In this document: positions 44,073 to 52,958 of the stretch, piece after piece
Layout: every line of letters begins with the position of its first letter
Position numbering within the stretch: position 1 is the first letter of the stretch
From: Dyella tabacisoli
Lineage (GTDB): Bacteria; Pseudomonadota; Gammaproteobacteria; Xanthomonadales; Rhodanobacteraceae
DNA: 64,000 nucleotides
Reading direction: 5' to 3'
Assembly (NCBI RefSeq): GCF_003350925.1
Contig: NZ_KZ857175.1
Span: 186,001-250,000 of the forward strand
The notes under the pieces: generated by a model
Told to the model about the DNA's origin: nothing
What the model saw: only the letters and a program-made list of their open reading frames with translations
Databases searched by the model: none
Position numbers and translations under genes: made by a program

Positions 44073-44645
44073 TCAGTTCTTTGCGTTCGGCATCGATATA
44101 TGGCCGACGTCATACATCTGCCGGCCTTCGCTGGCGAGATCGGCACGTGGTTCGCCCCATAGACGAAAGCGTACTAGCGTCCAATGGGCCGGCTCGTACG
44201 CGGTGACCGTGCCGAGTGCCCCGTCGGCAAGGTCTCGCTGTGCGACATCGCGTTCTTGGTGCTGCCATTCGTCGAGCGCGGCATAAGCGGGTATGGCGAC
44301 GATTTCGCGCGTTGCGCATACCGCTTTGGGTAGATCCGGCGACAAGCTGGCCTGCCACACCGACCAGGTCTGCACCGATGGCCAGCCGAACGATTGAGTG
44401 AGCGCGGCGAAACCATCGCTGCCGAGAAAATCATTCATGCCATCGCTGTTCTGCCATAGATAGAACGGCGCATACAGGTTGTCTTGGCTGGGTAGCCCCG
44501 GCTTGCTGCGGTCGGCACTGAGATAGGCCTTGAACAGCAGGTTGGGGAAGTTATCCAGCAAATGACCTTTGCTGGCGATGCGCTGCCGGATGATGGCCAT
44601 GTCGTAGTCGGCCGGCAGTACGAAGCTGTACTGCATCGCGATCAT
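44073..44645 (-). CDS. DUF4865 family protein
   Basis: A 190-residue protein starting MIAMQYSFVLPADYDMAIIRQRI, the hallmark of DUF4865, with HLLDNFPNLLFKAYL and NLYAPFYLWQN following. The function is unknown; it may be a dimeric alpha/beta-barrel (ABM/YdhR-like) protein. It commonly accompanies tautomerase and CMD-type genes. Its start overlaps the CMD stop as ATGA. Confidence 0.82.
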   Translation of the reverse strand: MIAMQYSFVLPADYDMAIIRQRIASKGHLLDNFPNLLFKAYLSADRSKPGLPSQDNLYAPFYLWQNSDGMNDFLGSDGFAALTQSFGWPSVQTWSVWQASLSPDLPKAVCATREIVAIPAYAALDEWQHQERDVAQRDLADGALGTVTAYEPAHWTLVRFRLWGEPRADLASEGRQMYDVGHISMPNAKN

Positions 44646-44971
44646 GGCCTACTCGCTCCTGCGCTCAGCGTGCGCAGCACGTTCACCGCCGATACCGCGG
44701 CCGGCCAGCCGGCGTAGAAGGCGAGATGGGTAATCAATTCGACCAGCTCGTCATGGCCGATGCCGTTGTCCAACGCGCGGCGCAAGTGAAACGGCAACTG
44801 CTCGGTGCGGTTCAGGGCGATAAGCGTCGCCACGGTTGCCAGGCTGCGATCACGTGGAGATAAGCCAGGGCGTTCCCAGATATCGCCAAATAGAACCTGG
44901 TCGGTCAGTTCCGCCAGCTTGGGGGCTATGTCGCCCATCGCCTGCTGGGCGAGATTCGTTGTTTTATCCAT
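44642..44971 (-). CDS. Carboxymuconolactone decarboxylase (CMD) family protein
   Basis: A 109-residue all-helical protein with FGDIWERPGLSPRDRSLATVATL and GIGHDELVELITHLAFYAGWPAAVSA, the CMD core. It contains no Cys at all, so it is not an AhpD-type peroxidase; it resembles gamma-carboxymuconolactone decarboxylase-like proteins. GGAGG lies upstream of the ATG at 44971. It is first in a three-gene operon with DUF4865 and tautomerase, opposite the LysR gene. Confidence 0.88.
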   Translation of the reverse strand: MDKTTNLAQQAMGDIAPKLAELTDQVLFGDIWERPGLSPRDRSLATVATLIALNRTEQLPFHLRRALDNGIGHDELVELITHLAFYAGWPAAVSAVNVLRTLSAGASRP

Positions 44972-45040
44972 GGGAATGCCTCCGGGTCTTGAACAGGCGC
45001 TAAAGGTAGCGCGACAATTCAATCCTGAAAATTGGTAAAT

Positions 45041-45054
45041 ATGGAATTGACCAT
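45041..45054. promoter_or_regulatory. Candidate LysR-type operator
   Basis: ATGG-N6-CCAT (ATGGAATTGACCAT) lies in the 105-bp gap between the CMD operon and the divergent LysR gene. This is the typical place for LysR autoregulation and activation. The match to a generic T-N11-A motif is weak. Confidence 0.4.
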
Positions 45055-45076
45055 CCATAAAAACGGGATGATTGCC

Positions 45077-45973
45077 ATGCGCCGTGTAACCTTTGACCTC
45101 GATGTATTGCGTAGCTTCGCGTTGGGTATGGAACTGGGCAGTTTCGCCAAGGCAGCCGACCGGCTGGGACGCTCCACCTCGGCGGTGAGCGCGCAGCTCA
45201 AGAAACTGGAAGATCAGGCCGGTACCCCGATACTGCGGCGGCTTGGTCGTGGCATGGCGCTGACCGAGGCCGGCGAAACCATGCTGGCCTACGCGCATCG
45301 CCTGCTCGACCTCAACGATGAGGCCGCCGTGGCGATTCACGGCGGCGAGCTGGAAGGTTGGATCCGTCTTGGCCTGCAGGAGGATTTTGGCGAGGCCCTG
45401 TTGCCCCAGGTGCTGGGGCGTTTCGCGCGGGCTCATCCAAAGGTACGGATCGAAGCGCGAATCGCACGTAATGCCGAGTTGCTGGAGCGCATCAGCTCGG
45501 GTCGCCTGGATCTTGCGCTTGCCTGGGATGCCGGGGCGGGCTCGGCGCATCTCGAACGTATCGGGGAGGTGCCGATGTGCTGGATCGGACCGGCTGACGA
45601 GCCGGTCGGCTGGCATCGCGACAGCGGCGAGCCGTTGCCCCTGGTGGCGCTGGAGGCGCCGTGTCTGCTGCGAACCGCCGCGACGGCGGCGCTCGATCGC
45701 GCAGGGATTCCCTGGCGAATGTCATTTACCAGCGCGAGCCTGGCGGGTATCTGGGCAGCGGTAGCGGCCGGTTTGGGTGTGGCCTTGCGCACGACCGTCG
45801 GCCTGCCGGGCAGCGTGCATGCACTGGCGCATGCCGACCTCGAGCTTCCACCGCTGCCGATGCTTGGCTTGGCCCTGCACCGCGCCGAAGCCGAGCCGAC
45901 CCCCGCCGTTGCGCGTTTGGCTGACATCATGCTGCAGAGTCTGCAGCAGCTTTCCGAGTTTGGCCGCGCATGA
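45077..45973 (+). CDS. LysR-family transcriptional regulator
   Basis: A 298-residue regulator with an N-terminal winged HTH (DVLRSFALGMELGSFAKAAD and RLGRSTSAVSAQLKKLE, residues about 7-45) and a C-terminal substrate-binding domain. RVTFDLDVLRSF fits the LysR start. It probably controls the divergent CMD-DUF4865-tautomerase operon. GGGA lies 8 nt before the ATG at 45077; 45068 is possible. The effector is unknown. Confidence 0.92.
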   Translation: MRRVTFDLDVLRSFALGMELGSFAKAADRLGRSTSAVSAQLKKLEDQAGTPILRRLGRGMALTEAGETMLAYAHRLLDLNDEAAVAIHGGELEGWIRLGLQEDFGEALLPQVLGRFARAHPKVRIEARIARNAELLERISSGRLDLALAWDAGAGSAHLERIGEVPMCWIGPADEPVGWHRDSGEPLPLVALEAPCLLRTAATAALDRAGIPWRMSFTSASLAGIWAAVAAGLGVALRTTVGLPGSVHALAHADLELPPLPMLGLALHRAEAEPTPAVARLADIMLQSLQQLSEFGRA

Positions 45974-46067
45974 TGGCGCCATGGATGGCGAGCGGCGCGT
46001 GATCCGACCTTCGTGGAGTCGCGCACGCATGGAATAATCCCATTCTTCCGAGCGGAGCCGTGCGCAC

Positions 46068-47918
46068 ATGGACAATCATCATTTTCTACAGACTGCGCTG
46101 GTGTTCTTGCTGGCGACCGTGATTGCGGTGCCGTTGACCAAGCGCTTTCGACTGGGCGCGGTGCTGGGTTATTTGATCGCCGGCGTGGTGATCGGTCCGC
46201 AGTTGCTGAGTTTGGTCGGCGATACCGCGGGTATTGCCACCATCTCCGAGTTCGGCGTCGTACTGATGCTGTTCGTCATCGGCCTGGAGCTATCGCCGCA
46301 GCGCTTGTGGGTGATGCGGCGCGCGGTGTTCGGCACCGGCCTGTTGCAGGTACTCAGTTGCAGTCTGGTCATCGGCCTGGCGAGCTATTACCTGTTTGGT
46401 CTCGCTATTCATGCCGCGGCGATCATCGGCGGCAGCCTGGCGTTGTCGTCCACCGCGTTCGGTTTGCAGATTCTGGCCGAGCGTAAAGAAGCCGGTTCGG
46501 CTTATGGACGGCAGGCCTTCGCGATCTTGCTGTTTCAAGACCTGGCGGCGATTCCCCTGATCGCCGCGGTGCCCTTGCTGGCCAGTTCCGATTCGCCGCA
46601 TGGTTTCGATCTACAGCAAAGTCTGCGCACGCTGGGAGCCATCGTGGCGGTGGTGGTCGGTGGCCGTTATCTATTGCGGCCGGTCTTTCGTTTTGTCGCG
46701 CGAGCCAAGGCGGTCGAGGTTTCCACGGCAACGGCGCTGCTGGTAGTGATGGGCACGGCCTGGTTGATGGAACTGGTCGGCGTGTCCTCGACCCTGGGCG
46801 CCTTTCTTGCCGGCGTGCTGCTGGCCGATTCGGAATATCGACACGAGCTGGAATCGCACCTCGAACCGTTTAAAGGTTTGCTGCTGGGCTTGTTCTTTAT
46901 CAGCGTAGGCATGTCGATGGATGTGTCGCTGCTCTTGCATCAACCCTTGCAAGTGTTGGCGCTGGTGCTGGCGGTATTGCTGGTGAAGGGCGTATTGCTA
47001 TGGCCGCTGGGGCGGGTGGTTGGCATGCTCAATCGTGCCGATGCGCTACGACTGGCGGTGCTGCTGGCTTGTGGCGGCGAGTTTGCTTTCGTGGTTCTCA
47101 AGCAGGCCGACGAACAGCATTTGATAAGCTTGCCGCAACACGGCTTGTTGGTGCTGGCGATTACCTTGTCGATGGCCTTGACGCCGCTGCTGGTGATGCT
47201 GGTGGCGAAGTTGTTCGATGTCAGCGCGAAGAAATCGACGCGCGAGTACGACGAAATCAATACCGAGGCGCCGCGCGTCATCATTGCCGGCTTCGGCCGG
47301 GTCGGACAGATTGTCGGCCGCGTGCTGCGTGCGCAGCGCATTCCTTTTGTCGCGCTGGAATCGTCGGTGGAACAGATGGATACGCTACGTCGTTTCGATA
47401 CCAAGCGTAATTTCAATAACACCTCGCTGTTCTTCGGCGATCCGGCACGCCCGGACATGCTGCGCGCCGCGCAAGCGGACAAGGCCGAGGTGTTTGTGCT
47501 GGCCACGGATGACCCTGAGGCGAATCTGCGGATTGCCCGGCTGGTGCGGCGGCAGTACCCGCATTTGAAGCTGATTGCGCGCGCACGCAATCGCCAGCAC
47601 AGCTTCAAGCTGATGGACCTGGGTGTGGATGAGCCGGTGCGCGAGACCTTTTACTCCAGCCTCAAGATGACGCGAAAAACACTGGAGGCGCTGGGTCTAT
47701 CGAGCGAACTGGCCGCCGATCGGGTAGAGCGGTTCCGCCAGCACGACATCAAAGTGCTCAAGGCGCAGTACCTGGTGTTCGACGACGAGACACGTTTGGT
47801 GCAAACCTCGCAGGAAGCGCTCAACGATTTGCTGCATTTGTTTGATGCCGATGACGAACCCAGTGCGGAGCGCGAGCGCGAAAAGACCACGCCTGAGCCG
47901 CTGTCCGATCAAGGTTAG
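46068..47918 (+). CDS. CPA2 monovalent cation:proton antiporter, KefB/KefC-like
   Basis: The 616-residue protein has about 12 N-terminal membrane segments with GLELSPQRLWVMRR and LFFISVGMSMD, then a C-terminal RCK_N domain starting RVIIAGFGRVGQIVGRVL (near residue 404), ending in an acidic tail. This is the glutathione-gated K+ efflux type, which acidifies the cytoplasm under electrophile stress. GSH gating and the KefF/KefG partner are not seen in the window, so kefB versus kefC and a non-Kef role stay open. The stop codon is embedded in a 15-bp repeat. Confidence 0.88.
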   Translation: MDNHHFLQTALVFLLATVIAVPLTKRFRLGAVLGYLIAGVVIGPQLLSLVGDTAGIATISEFGVVLMLFVIGLELSPQRLWVMRRAVFGTGLLQVLSCSLVIGLASYYLFGLAIHAAAIIGGSLALSSTAFGLQILAERKEAGSAYGRQAFAILLFQDLAAIPLIAAVPLLASSDSPHGFDLQQSLRTLGAIVAVVVGGRYLLRPVFRFVARAKAVEVSTATALLVVMGTAWLMELVGVSSTLGAFLAGVLLADSEYRHELESHLEPFKGLLLGLFFISVGMSMDVSLLLHQPLQVLALVLAVLLVKGVLLWPLGRVVGMLNRADALRLAVLLACGGEFAFVVLKQADEQHLISLPQHGLLVLAITLSMALTPLLVMLVAKLFDVSAKKSTREYDEINTEAPRVIIAGFGRVGQIVGRVLRAQRIPFVALESSVEQMDTLRRFDTKRNFNNTSLFFGDPARPDMLRAAQADKAEVFVLATDDPEANLRIARLVRRQYPHLKLIARARNRQHSFKLMDLGVDEPVRETFYSSLKMTRKTLEALGLSSELAADRVERFRQHDIKVLKAQYLVFDDETRLVQTSQEALNDLLHLFDADDEPSAEREREKTTPEPLSDQG

Positions 47919-47953
47919 ATGCGGCAAAGTTAGATGCGGCCGTAATTAGATGC
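47914..47953. repeat. 15-bp-period repeat containing the antiporter stop codon
   Basis: GTTAGATGCGGC at 47914-47925 recurs at 47929-47940, and TTAGATGC once more at 47946-47953. The stop TAG (47916-47918) lies inside the first unit. Confidence 0.85.
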
Positions 47954-48154
47954 TTCTGTAACAACCCCCGTAGTGCGCAGGTTGTAGGCTCTGACTGCAG
48001 GGGCGGTGTGCCGGGATGGCGCCGTGTGTCGCAAAAATTTGCGTGTGAGTTCGTGAGTCATCGCATTTCTACGCAGGTTGGCGTAGCAAAGCGGGCGATA
48101 AGTGAAATCAGTCATACAGGGAGTTGACTACATGCTTTTTATCCATGGGTGACC

Positions 48155-49267
48155 ATGTCCATATCGCATAGCCCGGTGGTGATCCGTTTCGGTCGCCTCG
48201 GCGACATCTTGTTGCTGCAGCCTTTGCTGCAAGAGCTGCATCGGCGCTATGGCATGCCGTGCCGCCTGCTGGCGGTAGGCACATGGCCGGCGCCGCTCTA
48301 TGCGAAGCAGCCAGAGGTCGGCGAAGTCATTGCCTTGGAGGCGGCGCATCGGCCCTTGTTATTGAGCGTGCAGCGTTGTCGCGCCGTGCTGGCGCTGCGG
48401 CGGATGCGCGATGCGCCGTTTTACATCTGCGAACCCGAGCCGCGTGCGTTGGCCAAAATACGCCGCATGCTGGCCTTGGCCGGTGTTGCCCAAGATCACT
48501 GCGTGTTTATCACCGAGACCTCGGCGATGAGCGAGGTGCACTGGGTCGATCGAATGCTGGCCTTTGGCATGCATACGCCGAAGGCGTTCACCGCGGTGGC
48601 CAAGCCCGCCGCCGCGACCGTAGCGGCGCCTCGATTACAGGTATGTGCTGCCGAGTGTGCGGACCTCGATCATTGGCTGGATACCCATGGCTTGCGCGGC
48701 CATCCGTTAGTGCTGCTGCAACCGGCGAACAAACGCACCATACGCTGGAGCGGTGTACGTCACGCCGCCGACGACGATAAATCCTGGCCGGTCGAGCGCT
48801 GGGCGGCGCTGACGCAGGCTGTTCTAGCGCGGCGGCCGGATGCCCGCGTGCTGCTGTGCGGTTCACCGGCCGAGGCGGCCTATCTGGAAACGATACGCAT
48901 CGCCTGCGGCGATCCAGCGGTCATAACCGTCGCGGGAGAATTGCCGCTTGGTCGACTCAAAGCGTTGCTATCGATAGCCCACAGCATGATTTCGGTGGAT
49001 ACCGGGCCGGCCCATATCGCCGCTGCGGTGGGTTGCCCGCTGGTCGTGCTGTTCGGCTCCGGCTCGCCTTTGCAATGGATGCCGCGCAGCGCATGCCAAA
49101 GTGCGGTGAGCGCGCTTGGTGGGCCGCCGCTCAGTCGGCGTGTGGATGCCATTACCTTGGCGCAAGTCATCGTGGCGTGGCAGCAGTTACCGCCGCGTGC
49201 ATTAAATATCGCGGAGGCTGTATACCAATCTGCAGGCACGGGCGTTATGGATCACTCCGCCGGCTAG
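48155..49267 (+). CDS. Glycosyltransferase family 9 (heptosyltransferase-like), copy A
   Basis: The 370-residue protein has the GT9 fold. HSPVVIRFGRLGDILLLQPLL is the N-terminal acceptor domain start (read in parts), PLVLLQPANKRTIRWSG comes in the middle, and the C-terminal donor motif is ISVDTGPAHIAAAVGCPLVVLFG. Members add heptose or other sugars to lipopolysaccharide core in the cytosol. The start is uncertain (48155 ATG versus 48149 GTG). A paralogue follows 24 bp later in the same direction. The 47919-48154 gap holds only the antiporter repeat and no other feature I can see. Confidence 0.85.
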   Translation: MSISHSPVVIRFGRLGDILLLQPLLQELHRRYGMPCRLLAVGTWPAPLYAKQPEVGEVIALEAAHRPLLLSVQRCRAVLALRRMRDAPFYICEPEPRALAKIRRMLALAGVAQDHCVFITETSAMSEVHWVDRMLAFGMHTPKAFTAVAKPAAATVAAPRLQVCAAECADLDHWLDTHGLRGHPLVLLQPANKRTIRWSGVRHAADDDKSWPVERWAALTQAVLARRPDARVLLCGSPAEAAYLETIRIACGDPAVITVAGELPLGRLKALLSIAHSMISVDTGPAHIAAAVGCPLVVLFGSGSPLQWMPRSACQSAVSALGGPPLSRRVDAITLAQVIVAWQQLPPRALNIAEAVYQSAGTGVMDHSAG

Positions 49268-49291
49268 TTCGGCTGATGCAGCATAGATCAC

Positions 49292-50386
49292 ATGCAAGAC
49301 ATGGCACTCGCCCAAGTTCCGTCCAGCCGCGCCGTACAACCTGCTCTCAGCCCTGTGGTGATTCGCTTCGGTCGTCTGGGCGACACGGTGCTGCTGCAGC
49401 CGCTGCTACATAAATTGCATCTGCGTTACGGCCGGCCGTGCCGATTGCTGGCGCTGGGGGGCTGGCCGCCGGCGCTCTATGCAGGGCAACGCGATGTGTC
49501 CAGGGTGATTACCTTCCGTACCCAGCACCGACCCTTATGGATGAGTCCGCTGCGATTGCGCGCGGCTCTCGCGTTGCGGAGCATGCGTGAGGCGCCGTTC
49601 TACATCTGCGAGCCGGAGCTGCGTACGCAAACCAAAGTGCGCCCGATGCTGGCGCTCGCCGGCATCCCGGCCGAGCACTGCGTCTTTATTGAAAATACGC
49701 CGTTGCAGCAAGACGAGCATTGGGCCGATTGGCTGGTGCGCTTTGCTGAAACGACGCCGGCGGCTTTTCGCCAAACGCATGGACAGACCATCGCGTCCGT
49801 GCGCGCAGCGCCACAGTTACAGGCCAGTGCGGACGAGCGTAATCATTGCGACGCCTGGTTGTATGCGCGCGGCTTGAATGACAGCCCGTTGGTGCTACTG
49901 CAGCCAGCCAACAAACGCACCATGCGCTGGAACGGCGTGCGCAAAGGCGCGGACGACGACAAATCGTGGCCGGTTTCCCGTTGGGCTGCGCTGGCACGCG
50001 CCATCATCGATCGGCTACCCGGCGTGCGGGTACTGCTTTGCGGTGCGCCGGCCGAGGCTCGCTATCTCGATTCGATCCAGCAGGCTGCCGCTCATGCCGC
50101 GGTTTCGGTCGCTGCGGCCGATTTGCCGCTGGGCCGTTTGCGCGCCTTGCTCGAAGTCGCGCACAGCATGGTGTCGGTAGATACCGGGCCGGCTCATCTG
50201 GCCGCTGCGATGGGATGTCCCCTGGTGGTGCTGTTTGGTGCGCGATCGCCCTCGCAATGGGCGCCGCGCAGCGCGCGCGACAGTGCGGTCTCTGTGCTGG
50301 GCGGGCTGCCATCGATCCATCGCGTGGATGAAATCGAAACGGCCCAAGTGGTGGATGCCTGGCATCGGTTGCCGTTGCGTCGGTAG
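49292..50386 (+). CDS. Glycosyltransferase family 9 (heptosyltransferase-like), copy B
   Basis: The 364-residue paralogue of the preceding gene shares SPVVIRFGRLGD, APFYICEPE, VLLQPANKRT, DDDKSWPV and SVDTGPAH. The two differ in their N-terminal tails and in the acceptor-facing middle region, so they may add successive sugars or use different acceptors. The pair arose by tandem duplication in an ancestor, because their sequences have diverged throughout. No LPS biosynthesis genes lie beside it. Confidence 0.85.
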   Translation: MQDMALAQVPSSRAVQPALSPVVIRFGRLGDTVLLQPLLHKLHLRYGRPCRLLALGGWPPALYAGQRDVSRVITFRTQHRPLWMSPLRLRAALALRSMREAPFYICEPELRTQTKVRPMLALAGIPAEHCVFIENTPLQQDEHWADWLVRFAETTPAAFRQTHGQTIASVRAAPQLQASADERNHCDAWLYARGLNDSPLVLLQPANKRTMRWNGVRKGADDDKSWPVSRWAALARAIIDRLPGVRVLLCGAPAEARYLDSIQQAAAHAAVSVAAADLPLGRLRALLEVAHSMVSVDTGPAHLAAAMGCPLVVLFGARSPSQWAPRSARDSAVSVLGGLPSIHRVDEIETAQVVDAWHRLPLRR

Positions 50387-50491
50387 CCGTGGCGACTTGC
50401 CCGCAATCGGACACAATCCGGTAAGGTAAACGCCCGTTCATATAGCCAATATGCGCGGCAACATCCCTCCTCTAACGCAAGGAAGCGCTTT

Positions 50492-51682
50492 ATGTTCCGC
50501 TCTCCCGTCTTGCCCGTGGTTGCTCTGCTGTGCGCGTTCGGTACTCCTGCGGTGTATGCCGAGCAGTTGTCGGTGCAGGTTCTCAGCGCGACAGTCAAAG
50601 ACCAGAAGATCGAAAGCGCTAACGTGATCGTGCAGAAAAACGGCGCTCGTTCGGTGCAGACGACGACCGATGTGCAAGGTCATGCAGGCTTGGTCAGCGA
50701 GTTTGCCGATGACGCCAACGCGCTAATCATCGTGAAAAAGCCGGGCTACTCCGATCTGGTCGCCAAATGTCCTTGCGCGGGTATGACCTATGCGCTCAGT
50801 CCGGTGATGCAAAGCCTCGACGGCATGCGCATCGTGCTCACCTGGGGCGCCAAGCCGAGCGATCTGGACTCGCACCTGGTGTACCCCGGCGGCAACATCT
50901 ATTTCGGTAAAAAGGTCGGCCCAGATGCCAACCTCGATGTCGACAACACCCAGAGCTACGGTCCCGAGACGATTACCGTCGAGCGCAAGCACGCCGGTCA
51001 GACCTATGTTTATGCGGTGCACGACTACAGCGATCGCGGTCGTCAATTCACTACGGCGCTGTCCAACAGTCAGGCCAAGATCCATGTCTATGTCGGCGAA
51101 TCGCTGGTACGCACCTATTACGTGCCGACCGGTAAGCAGGGCAATTTGTGGACGGTGTTCCGCATTACCGGCGAGGGTGAGTTTCAAGACATCAACACGC
51201 TTAGCGGTGTGACGGTCGATGACCCGGCTGACGTGCTGGGCCAGATCGATCATTACAGCGATGAACACACGATGGTGGTTGCGGCCAATCAAGTCATTGA
51301 CGAAGCCAGTGCCCGCACGCTCAATGCACAAGGCGAGCGGGCGTATCACGCGGGTGATTTGAACGGTGCCATCGATGCCGTGCGTCGTGCGGTCGATGCC
51401 GACCCGAACTACGGCCAGGCTTATAGCAATCTTGGTCTGTTCTATCAGAAGGCCGGTCGCAGTGCCGAGGCGATCTGGGCCGCGCGCAAGGCTATTGCGC
51501 TGGCCAGTGGCGCCACTGCCGCTACGGTACGTGCGAGTTCCTTCTACAACATTGGACGTCTCTATGAAGACGCCGGTGACCTGCAGCAGGCATTGGACAA
51601 CTACCAGTCGGCCAAGCAGTCGAAGGCCAACCCGGTCTATGACAAGGCGATCGAACGCGTTCGCACCAAGCAGGCGCATTGA
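50492..51682 (+). CDS. Secreted DUF2135 (YfaP-like) protein with TPR domain
   Basis: A 396-residue protein with a signal peptide cleaved near PAVYA-E. A carboxypeptidase-like/Ig-like region (about 25-95) precedes a DUF2135 domain (about 108-215) containing LTWGAKPSDLDSHLVYP, DNTQSYGPETITVER and YVYAVHDYSDRG. The C-terminal part (about 270-380) has TPR-type helices (AYHAGDLNGAIDAVRRAVDADPNYGQAYSNLGLFYQKAG, given here in parts). The function is unknown; it looks periplasmic or surface-exposed with a protein-binding tail. It is followed by a polysaccharide deacetylase gene. Confidence 0.8.
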   Translation: MFRSPVLPVVALLCAFGTPAVYAEQLSVQVLSATVKDQKIESANVIVQKNGARSVQTTTDVQGHAGLVSEFADDANALIIVKKPGYSDLVAKCPCAGMTYALSPVMQSLDGMRIVLTWGAKPSDLDSHLVYPGGNIYFGKKVGPDANLDVDNTQSYGPETITVERKHAGQTYVYAVHDYSDRGRQFTTALSNSQAKIHVYVGESLVRTYYVPTGKQGNLWTVFRITGEGEFQDINTLSGVTVDDPADVLGQIDHYSDEHTMVVAANQVIDEASARTLNAQGERAYHAGDLNGAIDAVRRAVDADPNYGQAYSNLGLFYQKAGRSAEAIWAARKAIALASGATAATVRASSFYNIGRLYEDAGDLQQALDNYQSAKQSKANPVYDKAIERVRTKQAH

Positions 51683-51700
51683 ATCGAATGATCGTTTTTC

Positions 51701-51723
51701 ACGGGGCCGCCATGCGGCCCCGT
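51701..51723. other. Perfect 10-bp hairpin between DUF2135-TPR and deacetylase genes
   Basis: ACGGGGCCGC, CAT, GCGGCCCCGT. No T run follows on the plus strand. It may be a weak terminator or a transcript-stabilising hairpin. Confidence 0.5.
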
Positions 51724-51745
51724 TCGCATATCCAAGGAATTCGCG

Positions 51746-52876
51746 ATGCGCTCATGCTGGTTAATCATGTCGTCTTTGTTGTTGAGTTTCGCCGCGCATG
51801 CTGCCGGACCACAGGCGGTGGCAGCACCGGAGCGTGACCTTTGGCCTGATTCATTGGGTTCTAATGCGGGTTTCGACCGAGCCTCGCGCGCCGAGTTGCT
51901 CGTTTTCGGTCACGTATTGGCTGAAAGCGAAAGCATCGATGCGGCGACGCTGGCGACCCGTTTGAAGATCAAGCAGGTCGATGAGGCTTCGGTAGCGCGT
52001 CTACGCAACCAATGGTGGCAACGTTTGGCGGTGAACTACCAGGCCGCGGCGGCAGGGTGCGCAGCCAAGGAGCCGTTCTGTTTGCCGGTGCATGACTTGG
52101 GTGGTTTTCGCAAGGCGGCAACGGCGTTTGCCGGAGCTGGGGATGCGCGTTATGCGCCCTGGTATGACAACGCGCTGAAATTTCATCGCACCTATCTCGA
52201 TGAGCTGCTGCGCCTGGCCGCCTTGTTTCCGCGTACCAATAGTGAGGTCGATGTTTTCTCGCCGCGGGAGATCACCGGCAGCGACTGGCCTGATCGTCAC
52301 TTTCAGTTGAGCTTCGATGACGGCCCCACGGCGATCGGTGGCGGAACGGATCGGCTGCTGGATATGCTGCGCGAGCATCAACTGCACGCGGTGTTTTTTG
52401 TCCTGGGTGAGCGCTTGCAGCCGCGCTTGGAGGCGGGCGGCCGCGATGCGATGGCCCAAGCTTATAAGGGCATGTGCGTGGGTTCGCACGGTTGGGAACA
52501 TAAATCGCACAGCAGTTGGCCGCAGTGGCAGGATTCGGTAAGCCGCAGCACGGCGCTGATACGCACACAGTTGCCGGAGGTGCAGACGCCTTTATTTCGT
52601 CCGCCTTATGGCCAGCGCCGTGCCGACAGCGGCGCATTCTTCGATGCCCAGGGCCTGCGCGTAGCGCTATGGAATATCGACTCGCAAGACTGGAGCAGCA
52701 AGGTCGACGCCGATCAAGTCAGTCAACGCGTGCTGACGTTGATGCTGCTGTGGCGGCGTGGCGTGATTCTGTTTCACGACGTGCACAACAAGGCGCAGCA
52801 GGCGGTGCCGTGGTTGTTGCAGCAGACGCGCGATAGTGGCGTGGTGTGGGCCGATTGCCATGAGTTGGCTGGCTGA
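51746..52876 (+). CDS. Polysaccharide deacetylase (NodB homology domain)
   Basis: A 376-residue exported protein with a signal peptide (MSSLLLSFAAHAAG). The NodB domain starts near residue 190: SFDDGPT (metal-binding Asp), GSHGWEHKSH (metal-binding His pair), RPPYGQRRA and ILFHDVHN. It would deacetylate N-acetyl sugars in peptidoglycan or exopolysaccharide in the periplasm. The N-terminal 180 residues are helical and carry no motif I know. It follows the DUF2135-TPR protein. Confidence 0.87.
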   Translation: MRSCWLIMSSLLLSFAAHAAGPQAVAAPERDLWPDSLGSNAGFDRASRAELLVFGHVLAESESIDAATLATRLKIKQVDEASVARLRNQWWQRLAVNYQAAAAGCAAKEPFCLPVHDLGGFRKAATAFAGAGDARYAPWYDNALKFHRTYLDELLRLAALFPRTNSEVDVFSPREITGSDWPDRHFQLSFDDGPTAIGGGTDRLLDMLREHQLHAVFFVLGERLQPRLEAGGRDAMAQAYKGMCVGSHGWEHKSHSSWPQWQDSVSRSTALIRTQLPEVQTPLFRPPYGQRRADSGAFFDAQGLRVALWNIDSQDWSSKVDADQVSQRVLTLMLLWRRGVILFHDVHNKAQQAVPWLLQQTRDSGVVWADCHELAG

Positions 52877-52894
52877 GGCGAGCTTTTGCTTTCG

Positions 52895-52936
52895 CTCCTC
52901 CCCCTGCGTGCAGGGGGAGGCTGGGAGGGGGTGAAG
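52895..52936. repeat. REP-like palindrome between deacetylase and ankyrin genes
   Basis: Same layout as at 28826-28867: CTCCTCCCCCTGC, GTG, CAGGGGGAGGCTGGGAGGGG. It lies in the convergent gap between the deacetylase and ankyrin genes, so it may act as a terminator for both. Confidence 0.85.
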
Positions 52937-52958
52937 GCCCTTAACGCCAACCCGCCGC

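Noticed and set aside
51701-51723. Hairpin as a strong intrinsic terminator
   Set aside because: The T run lies before, not after, the stem on the plus strand, and on the minus strand the stem is followed by A residues.
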